From Chloromonas sp. AAM2 (taxonomy: Eukaryota > Chlorophyta > Chlorophyceae > Chlamydomonadales > Chlamydomonadaceae): 15,607 nt of DNA. The notes beneath the pieces were generated by a model. That model did no database searches. It saw only the letters and a list, made by a program, of their open reading frames with translations, and was not told the DNA's origin. Position numbers and translations under genes: made by a program. Positions 8,714 to 15,607 of the stretch are shown here, in pieces; positions within the stretch are counted from its first letter, which is position 1; every line of letters starts with the position of its first letter. The stretch is taken from positions 1 to 15,607 of the forward strand of contig QAXH01006125.1 of NCBI GenBank assembly GCA_004335635.1, read 5' to 3'.

Positions 8714-9830
8714 CGCAAACGTCTGTTTCGGTGTCCGATGGCAGCAAATCATCCTTCGACCTGGGGATCGTCGGCCTCTATATAGAATGCGCTCTTGCCC
8801 GTGAGCACATGAGCCCAAAACCACAGATCCCCGAGCGGGGGGCATGTCCGGCTTAATCCCGTTTTTTCACGCCCGTTTTACGCTGCGCCTTAGTGGTGGC
8901 AGGTGCTGTTGTTGAGAGCAATTCATAGAATGTCTTCGTCGCGCCCTTCGGTCGCCTCAGATGAATCGCTCACAATTCATCACGAGCACCGCGTGTCACC
9001 ATTAACAGATTCGCTCGGCTGTGTGATTCTGCTGCATGGTTTTCATTATGCTTAATGGTTGGCGCTGATATCAGCACTTTGTGCCAGTCAATCCCATGGT
9101 TTGAGCTTCTCCGTCCCTGACATACTGGGTTGCTCAAAGTACAGGTGTCTGCGCCGTACTTTCCGGACATCAACAAACTCCATCAGCATGTGTCCCATGT
9201 ATAAGTCCCAAGAGCAACTCGTCGATGCAACCAGCGGCTCAACTTGTTGCTGAAGAACTGGAAGTACAGTGGGCCGGTTGGCACAGCAGTAGACTCCTAC
9301 CGCCCTCACAAAGCCATACCAATCATGGACATCGCCTGCCTCCCAGTGTTTGCCGGCGTCTGCATTGCCTTATGTGCACGCTCCCGAGTCAGACCATAGT
9401 CGACATTTACTCACTTCAACCACCGGCCATGCATGTTCCTTACACCAAAACAGAACACACTGGCCAATCTGGGCTGTCCTGTTTGAAGTGCAGCAATGTG
9501 GGATCTGTTGGATGCAGAAGTCTCTCTTGGAAGATGCAAATGATGGCGCTGCATGACAACCACACTGGTGCAGGTGTGCAGCCTGAGCAGTTCTGGGGTG
9601 CCTTCTCCCACGTGAAAGGCTTCCAGGACTCAGCAGCCCCTGTCATGGGTGCTAACGCATGCCCTTGCGTACTGCTAACATCCATCCGTGGTTTGCGTAG
9701 TTCGCGCGAATCACCGACTCTCGAGCGTTACTTTCCGTTGCCGGGGTCCGTTGTCAACCGGGGACGTCTTGATGGAATCGTTGTCCCTCTGAACTCGCTT
9801 CATGACCAGGTCGGGCAGATAGGACGTGCG
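8714..9830. promoter_or_regulatory. Shared upstream region of two divergent mannosyltransferase genes
   Basis: The 1117 bases between the two start codons hold no recognisable gene. A TATA-like box serves the minus-strand gene. A perfect 10-bp palindrome TTCGCGCGAA at 9701-9710 lies about 121 bases before the plus-strand ATG. The open frame that includes plus-strand exon 1 extends far upstream (from 9225), but that part has no conserved motif and would hide the signal sequence at 9831, so it is treated as noncoding or 5' UTR. A bidirectional promoter is inference. Confidence 0.45.
8779..8785 (-). promoter_or_regulatory. Putative TATA box of the GT69 gene
   Basis: The minus strand reads CTATATAG, 66-72 bases upstream of the ATG at 8713. 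A start site 25-30 bases downstream would fall near 8750-8755, giving a short leader for that ATG and leaving almost none for the in-frame ATG at 8752. Confidence 0.5.
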
Positions 9831-12800
9831 ATGGGCTGCACTTGCGTTTTGCTGATCCTTCTCCTTGCCGGTGCGCAGCATGCAAGCGCTCAGCTCGCAA
9901 GTAGAAGGACAGCATGGACAAGCGCAATCGTTGATGAGGTGGTATCAAGCCTCAAGGCATTGGGAATGAAGCTTACGGAGGAGCAAGAGTTTGGCATCGT
10001 CCAGAGGCTGAAACTGATTATCAGTTCCAGGCACAGCTATTATCCATCACGAGGGCGAGGCATATTGGTCATAGGGAATGGTGTGCAGCTGAAGAATGCC
10101 TACGTCTGCCTGCGAATCATGCGAGAACAGCTTCGCAGCACGATACCGGTAGAAATAGCTTACAATGGAGAAGAAGAAGCGCCCGCCCCACAGCTTCGGC
10201 ATCTTCTTGAAGGTCTGCCAGATGTGCGCATGGTTGACTCCAGCGCAGTCAAGCTCCCAGCCGAGGTATTCAGTTTTCTTCACGAGGAAGGGCAGGTACG
10301 GTCTGAGCGGATTGCTCCAATGCTTGCACGATTGCGCTAACACAAGGCTGTCAGAGTGCGCGTGTGCATCTTGAGCGCAGGACGAGTCCCGCAAGCATGG
10401 ATATTCGCAGAAACTTTTTGCTCTGGCGTTTGTGACATCATTCACCGAGGTATGGCTGCCCTCATGCAAGCATGCGGCTTCCAACACGTCGTTCAAGAAC
10501 CTGCATGATTGCGACATGATACATGCGTGAACATTGCAGGTTCTCCTTCTGGACACAGACAATCTTCCGCTCTTGGATCCAGAGGCACTGTTCAGCATAC
10601 CAGCATACAAACAATCTGGAAATCTGTTCTGGTGAGACAACGAATTGCACAGTTTCCATCTGAATTGCCACATGCCTTCCCTCACAACGTCTAGTCTGCT
10701 CATGATGCATCTTTCCCAGTCATCATGGCTACCTCTGAAGCCCCAGACTGAGCTGTGTTGAGGCTTTCCCTGTCGCCATGCGATGCATCCTTGCATGCCT
10801 TGGCTGAGCCTTTGCTGAGCCTTTGCTGAGCGTACATTGGTGGTGCTCGTGATGTAGGCCTGACTGGTGGACCCACGATGAAGACTTTGTCAAAATGCAA
10901 CCAGGTCTGTACCACTTGCTTCACTTGCCCGTGCCTTGGGAGGAGGCGCCTGATGGCACTTATCGAGGGGCAGAGTCAGGACAGGTGCGTTGCGGCCTGT
11001 GCTGATTTCTTATAGACTAGTGGGCGCAGACACAACCATTGGTAGACACAGACTTGACTTGGGGCAGTCCAAGGCTTGTCTCTTGTCATGGCGGCTGATG
11101 CATGTGTGATGCTTTGAGATTTGGATGCTGAGCGTTTGCTGTTGTGATGTAGGCACGGTGCATGTCACCTGATGCCACTCAACAGCCCCACACCGTCAAT
11201 TTCGGTTGTTGTGCTTGCTGTGAGAAGCCAGTACTGCAAGAAAACAAAACTCGCATGCAATCAGACGCAGCCACTCCAGACATATTCTGCAACCCTTAAT
11301 TATGATAATCACTATTAGAGTGTGTACAAGGCTTGGCTTGTTTTGTGAGCTGATTCACTTGCTTCGTGAGTTCATTTGTATAGATCAGGGATTGCATGGC
11401 ACTGCGGCATTTATACCATCGCTCCGTTCGTTGCCGACTTTGTGATGTGCTAGGCAGTTGACCTATTTTGGATGACAGTTGACCTGTTTTGCCTATTCAT
11501 CAGGATCAGGTCTTGGAGCCACTTTTCGTGTTGGCCGTGTACAGGTGCTTATGGACCGGCACCGGCATAGGGATGTGCTGCAATGGCTGTGGTGGCTGGC
11601 TGCTAATCACAACATCACAGACCGTTTCATGCACGGAGACAAGGTAGGCAAGGAAGCAGGGCATCAGTACGCTGCATCCTCTCCGAGCCGGTGATACATT
11701 GCTGATTTGGCACATGTGTGACAATGAATGTTCACAATTGCACTGGCAAACCAAGCATCGGCAAACCAAGCTGCCCAACATGCATGGCTGCCGGCAACCT
11801 GCTTGCACCCATGCAGTAGCAAACACAGGTTTCTGGTTCTGCAGTAGCACATGCTCTTTCTCGAGCTGATGCACCTGGCTGCAGGACTTGTTCAGAGTGG
11901 CGTTCATTCTAGCTGGCAAAAGCCAGGAGTACCAGCAGGTGGGTGAAGCACATCAAGGTGCTCTGATCAACCGAGGGCTCATTTTCTGTCAGCACGAGGC
12001 TAACACATGTTCGTTGTCTGTCAGTGCCCAACACTAAAATCTGATATGAAAATGAGGGGGGAGGGAAGACATGAAAGGGAGCACCCGTCAGGCCGGTATC
12101 AAATCATGCATCAGCCACTGCAGCACGCACAATGCAGCACCCAGTCGTTGCGACATGCCCAAAAGGGCTTTTAGTTGAAGGGTCGATGAGGTCACGTGCA
12201 TCACAACAGGCAGTTAAGTTAGTACGATAAAATGATGTGAGAGCCCCAAGCAAATGATGTATGAACGTGCATGCCAACACAAGGACACCTTTGAATTTAG
12301 CTCGTGTTGAGTTTCGTGTTACCTACGTCAGCAAGTGGCAGCTGCAACCTAGTTGGTGCCGTGGATCATGGCCTTTGTGGTCGCTGCTGTGCAAGCAGGT
12401 GACGCTGCCCGCAAGACAGGCAGTTGGCTTCCGCGTGGAAGGCAACACAACATATCTGGAGCATATGGTCAGTGTTTCAGCGTCACAGAGGGCAATACCA
12501 AAATCCGTAGCTGAATGCTAAATGAATGTTCACGACTCGCAGTCCAAAGCTCTTTCCGTGACCCAGCCGCAGGTCCAATCTTGGTGTTTAGGGGGCGGTC
12601 GCACGTGGCAAATGTGGATCCAAATTTTGACAATAATATTGCCCTAATCTGGAAACTCAAATATGGATTGCGGTCACACGGCAAATTTGGCCCAATAATT
12701 TGGATCCGAATTTAGCGTGTTATACAAACAAGTCATTTTTCTTGTGCGCAGGGCATGGTGCAAATGACGCCGACAGGCTCCCTTGCTTTCCACCATCGCA

Positions 12801-13778
12801 CAGCAGGATGCAAATATTTTCCCAATTGCCAAGGTCGGCTAGAATCATGCAGGTAAGGGCCATGTTCCTGAGCCGTAGTTGTGGGATTGTTCATTGCCCG
12901 GGTGCACAGCATGCATCAAACAAGTTATCAGGCAATGTACCAGGCAATGAACAATTCTACAAGTCAGACATGACAACCTGCGCATCAGCGGTAGGGTTAT
13001 CAGGGGCAGTACGCACGATCTTGAGCATCTTGAAACTCAAGAGCACTCTGGAGCGCCTACTACGTACACAAGAGGCCATCCTGTCACATCAGCTGGCCAT
13101 GGCTGAGGCGGACTGTGCCGCAATCCTGACCCTGAGCCACAGAATGTTGAAACCTGCACCTGTGTTTGTTTGCAGGGTCACCTACATGACACCACCTTTA
13201 TCGCATGATGATGCTGCCAAGTCTATAGGAAATACTGGGATATGGAAACCGGCAGACACAGACACGTCGGCCTGGGAGACCCTGGCCTGCCGGGCTCCAC
13301 TGCCGACAGAACCCGATGACATGCCTGAGCAGATGTGCCAATACAAGGTGATTGAAGCATGTATGGGTTTGAAAACAGGACTCGTGATATCTGCCTGTAG
13401 CAATGGCCTGTGGCAATGGCATGATGATCACTCCATTGCAAGCCGCTGAGTAGAGGCACAATCTGTATACCCTCATGCGCAGACTCCTCGACTGGGATGT
13501 GGTGTTGTTCTAGGTGTCCGTGCACGTGTCAGATTGTGTCATGTCTGATGATGTGATTTCCACAAAGCAATTCAATAAAAAAAAATCGTCGGTGGGTTGA
13601 GCAGGATGGACCGGCTCACCCAGTACCGTTTGCAAAATGGCCTTCCTCTTGCTGTCTGCAGGCCGATGGGCGAGTGCCCTTCTTCGACGTGTCAAAGTTC
13701 GGGAAGGCAGGAGCAATAATTCAGGCAGCCCATGAAATGGTTGAGCAACTCACCACAGACCTTCCATCCGTCTTCTGA
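9831..13778 (+). CDS. MNN1-like mannosyltransferase (GT71 family), about ten exons, with an apparent frameshift
   Basis: Probable alpha-mannosyltransferase of the secretory pathway (fungal Mnn1 family). Exons: 9831-10295, 10381-10449, 10540-10631, 10858-10984, 11545-11643, 12284-12326, 12399-12467, 12752-12852, 13176-13347, 13662-13778. Junctions are GT-AG with matching phases except for exon 6. Residues 1-21 are signal-like (MGCTCVLLILLLAGAQHASAQ). Then: GRGILVIGNG (75-84), IPVEIAYNGEEE (105-116), KLFALAF followed by VLLLDTDNLPL (DXD metal site, 183-185), SGNLFWPDWW (across intron 3), GAESGQ (across intron 4) to VLMDRHRHRDVLQWL, HGDK-DTF (across intron 5), GMVQMTPTGSLAFHHRT (exon 7), and a closing exon ending in SVF and TGA. 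Exon 6 begins with DTF, but the following LARVEFRVTY is in the next frame (43 nt, not 42). Intron 6 (72 nt) is itself open and could be retained. Length is about 450 residues if the frame is restored. Confidence 0.82.
10803..10831. repeat. Short 11-bp tandem repeat near the intron 3 acceptor of the GT71 gene
   Basis: CTGAGCCTTTG is repeated (GGCTGAGCCTTTGCTGAGC, then CTTTGCTGAGC) about 30-50 bases before the acceptor at 10857. It could include the branch-point region. No further evidence was found. Confidence 0.5.
12595..12716. repeat. Paired direct and inverted repeats in GT71 intron 7
   Basis: GCGGTCGCACG (12595) and GCGGTCACACG (12670) are near-copies 75 bases apart, each followed by GCAAAT. 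In the same block GGATCCAAATT (12616-12626) faces its exact reverse complement AATTTGGATCC (12697-12707). The block is AT-rich between the arms. It may be a decayed small insertion, but no target duplication was recognised. Confidence 0.45.
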
Positions 13779-14430
13779 TTGCCCTCTTAATCAACAAGAC
13801 CATCCAGGGCTGCTGCCATCAGAACTCCTTTGCCTTTGCATGCAGCGTGCGATGTCTGCCCGTGGAAGACAGGGAAATTCGAACAAGTTTGCGGGTTTGT
13901 GTGCACTCTGTCTCTCTTTCATAATCATTGTGATTCGTGAGGTAAGACAAGCCATGCTTGCGTCGCGTAGCAGAGACTGTGTTCAGGTAAACCGAAGGCC
14001 CCATTCTTTTTCATGTATTTGCCAGCAACACGTATTTACCAGCCGTATTCTGAGGCCATAGTCAGGAAGGTTTTGCGGTAATTTTAGTGAGCTGATGACA
14101 CTGGCCTCTGATAAGGTTACCACCAGGGACGGATGGAGCAGCTCTGATTATGATTTCGGTGATGGCACTGTTGATTATACGCTGGTTGAATTAACCGAGT
14201 GATGTACTTGTAATGTCCAGTGTCGTTGTCAGCAATAAGACCCATCGTGCAGGCAAGCTTCAAAATGCCCAGCCCATTTGAGCCTGACCACCCATTTTAC
14301 CACAACTGGCGAGTTAGATCATCTTCTGTGCAAGGCAGGCCCAGTCAGTCTGAGGCCCAGTCAATCAAGCACAGAACATCGATGTAGTTAGTCGGTAGTG
14401 TACCAAACGGGCTTGATGCCTTTTGGCCGC
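13779..14430. other. Downstream region of the GT71 gene
   Basis: This is a probable 3' UTR followed by intergenic DNA. A TGTAA pentamer (14209-14213), the usual polyadenylation signal in volvocine green algae, lies 431 bases after the stop. This is meaningful only if the organism is such an alga. The single AATAAA nearby (13573-13578) is inside intron 9 and so is unlikely to be used. Nothing else was recognised. Confidence 0.35.
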
Positions 14431-14741
14431 GTCTTCCTTGGCCTTGTACGATACACTCCCCCCTTCTTACTCCTGAGATACCACACGTGGTTGCCAGGCC
14501 TCCGTAGTGTCTTCCTTGGCCTTGTACGCTACACTCTCCCCCTCTTACTCCTGAGATACCACTCGTGGTTGCCAGGCCTCCGTAGTGTCTTCCTTGGCCT
14601 TGTACGCTACACTCCCCCCCTCGTACTCCTGAGATACCACACGTGGTTGCCAGGCCTCCGTAGTGTCTTCCTTGGCCTTGTACGCTACACTCCCTCCTCT
14701 TACTCCTGAGATTCCACACGTTGTTGCCAGGCCTCCGTAGT
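14431..14741. repeat. 78-bp minisatellite, four copies
   Basis: Copies start at 14431, 14509, 14587 and 14665; the last is 77 bp. Each contains CTTCCTTGGCCTTGTACG, CACTCCC, TACTCCTGAGAT and TTGCCAGGCCTCCGTAGTG. The copies differ at only a few positions, so the array is young or homogenised. Because 78 is a multiple of three, both strands stay open across the array (26-residue periodic frames such as GGECSVQGQGRHYGGLATT on the minus strand). No start, signal peptide or flanking exon supports translation. Confidence 0.92.
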
Positions 14742-14748
14742 GTGCGGC

Positions 14749-14758
14749 GGTTCGAATC
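14749..14758 (+). other. tRNA B-box-like decamer
   Basis: GGTTCGAATC is identical to the T-loop/B-box consensus of tRNA genes and lies 7 bases after the minisatellite. Flanking bases give only a partial T-stem and no acceptor stem or A box is clear upstream. It could be a remnant of a tRNA-derived SINE or a chance match. Confidence 0.25.
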
Positions 14759-14817
14759 TGCAGCGGCCCACGACCGCCTACAAGATTCAAACCCACGTCT
14801 TTGGACTTCTTAACCGT

Positions 14818-14879
14818 ATGCTTCATAACACATATGCTTCATAATACATATGCTTCACAACTATATGCTTCATAACACC
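14818..14879. repeat. 16-bp tandem repeat, four copies
   Basis: ATGCTTCATAACACAT-type units start at 14818, 14834, 14850 and 14865 with small differences (one unit is 15 bp). The array is AT-rich and contains no gene. Confidence 0.9.
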
Positions 14880-15108
14880 GTCGGAAAGTTTGGGCTACTC
14901 CATTCTATCAGGGAAGTTCTACCAAGCCTGGTAGGAGGGCAGGTCTACTCTACCACAGGGTCTGTTCTACCAGGGCTCTACCAAGGACTTGCCAACAAAC
15001 ACCCATGTATTCATGGGATCGGACTGATACACTGGTTACATCGCAGGTAGATTGCTGCTTGAAGCACCAGTTGCATCATCACCCGAGACATGGATTGCAG
15101 CTAACAGT

Positions 15109-15250
15109 GCGGCAGTGGGAGCGCGCAGGCGCGGCAGTGGCAATATGTGAGCGCGGCAGTGGCAGTTTGTAGTCGCGGCTGTGGCAGTTTGTTTGGCAGT
15201 ATGTAGCAGTGGCAGTATGTAGGTTTGACACTGTGAAGGTTTGACAGCGT
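15109..15250. repeat. Degenerate GCGGCAGTGGCA repeat
   Basis: Irregular units of roughly 20-22 bp combine GCGCGGCAGTGGCA with ATATGTAG or GTTTGTAG. They decay into GGTTTGACA-type units at the right end. Periodic open frames on the minus strand are artefacts of this array. Confidence 0.75.
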
Positions 15251-15486
15251 GTAGCTGTAGCTGTACTGAAAATGTGGTAGTAGCGAATGTAGCAGCAACA
15301 CCAGAAACTTTCATGTTGCCTTTTTATACGCACTGGCAGTGTCGCGCAAGCACTGGCTGGACTCAGGGATTGGGATTGCTGCAGTCAGCGCCAGTTCATC
15401 CATCCAGCCCTAGTGGACTTCTCCCATGCAGTTGGACCTGGACCCAAACCGCAATGGTGCATGGGTCGGATGATGGCATGCGACGA
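15251..15486. other. Spacer between tandem arrays, nothing recognised
   Basis: No gene, RNA or repeat was recognised here. Confidence 0.4.
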
Positions 15487-15607
15487 GCTGCCCAATACAC
15501 TTTGGTAGTTTGCATGTCAGCTGCCCAACACACTTTGGTCGTTGGCTTGTCTGCTGCCCAACACACCTTGGTCGTTGGCTTGTCTGCTGCCCAACACACC
15601 TTGGTAG
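15487..15607. repeat. 33-bp tandem repeat, at least 3.7 copies, cut by window end
   Basis: Units start at 15487, 15520, 15553 and 15586, each opening GCTGCCCAACACACCTTGG with few changes. The two right-hand units are the most alike, so homogenisation increases toward the window end. The 33-bp period keeps the minus strand open with an 11-residue repeat, CWAADKPTTKV. Whether the array continues and is coding cannot be seen. Confidence 0.9.

Noticed and set aside
9225..9830. Upstream extension of the plus-strand open frame before the GT71 ATG.
   Set aside because: It has no conserved motif, and the ATG at 9831 begins a good signal sequence. An N-terminal extension would bury that sequence.
13573..13578. 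AATAAA as the polyadenylation signal of the GT71 gene.
   Set aside because: It lies before the last coding exon (13662-13778), which ends in a clear stop and is joined in phase, so it is intronic.
14700..14775. A possible tRNA gene around the GGTTCGAATC decamer.
   Set aside because: No acceptor stem, D-arm or anticodon arm can be drawn, because upstream sequence is the minisatellite. Only the B-box-like decamer is kept, at low confidence.
15079..15333. Minus-strand frames rich in TATA/CHCR residues.
   Set aside because: They follow the degenerate GCGGCAGTGGCA repeat in all three frames and show no protein-like constraint.
1..15607. CRISPR arrays, bacterial operons, phage or defence systems.
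   Set aside because: Genes are interrupted by GT-AG introns, and tandem repeats lack repeat-spacer structure. Nothing prokaryotic was found.

Overview
This window is nuclear DNA of a eukaryote. Two genes can be rebuilt exon by exon. Each has nine GT-AG introns of roughly 70-640 bp, and the rest is mobile-element debris, microsatellites and minisatellites. No bacterial, organellar, rRNA or complete tRNA features were seen. The intron-rich genes, the LINE and Tc1/mariner relics and the two fungal/algal-type mannosyltransferases suggest a unicellular alga (perhaps a green alga) or another protist rather than a yeast-like fungus. The lineage is inference.

Layout. 1-490: C-terminal fragment of a Tc1/mariner transposase (minus strand). 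474-567: first copy of a dispersed repeat that ends in a hairpin and a microsatellite. 754-1020: decayed LINE C-terminal coding sequence. 2033-2178: second copy of the dispersed repeat. 2562-2826: a 265-bp element with 26-bp inverted ends and terminal TA, which looks like a Tc1/mariner-type MITE. 3509-3605: (CT)n tracts.

3942-8713 (minus strand): ten-exon gene for a 652-residue CAP59/CMT1-like mannosyltransferase (GT69 family) with an N-terminal signal sequence and a TATA box. Its introns have taken in repeats: a GAT-rich microsatellite in intron 3, a third dispersed-repeat copy with a long (AC)n tail in intron 4, and a fourth partial copy in intron 6.

8714-9830: shared upstream region between two divergent genes. 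9831-13778 (plus strand): about ten exons for a roughly 450-residue MNN1-like mannosyltransferase (GT71 family). It carries a DXD motif and the AESGQ and HGDK-DTF motifs. A one-base frame discrepancy lies just after DTF.

13779-15607: no recognisable gene. It holds four separate tandem-repeat arrays (78-bp, 16-bp, about 22-bp and 33-bp units), and the last runs off the window end.

The main biological point is the head-to-head pairing of two secretory-pathway mannosyltransferases from different families, about 1.1 kb apart, which suggests co-regulation in one glycan pathway. Exon boundaries were chosen by splice signals, matching phases and continuity of family motifs. They have not been tested against transcripts.
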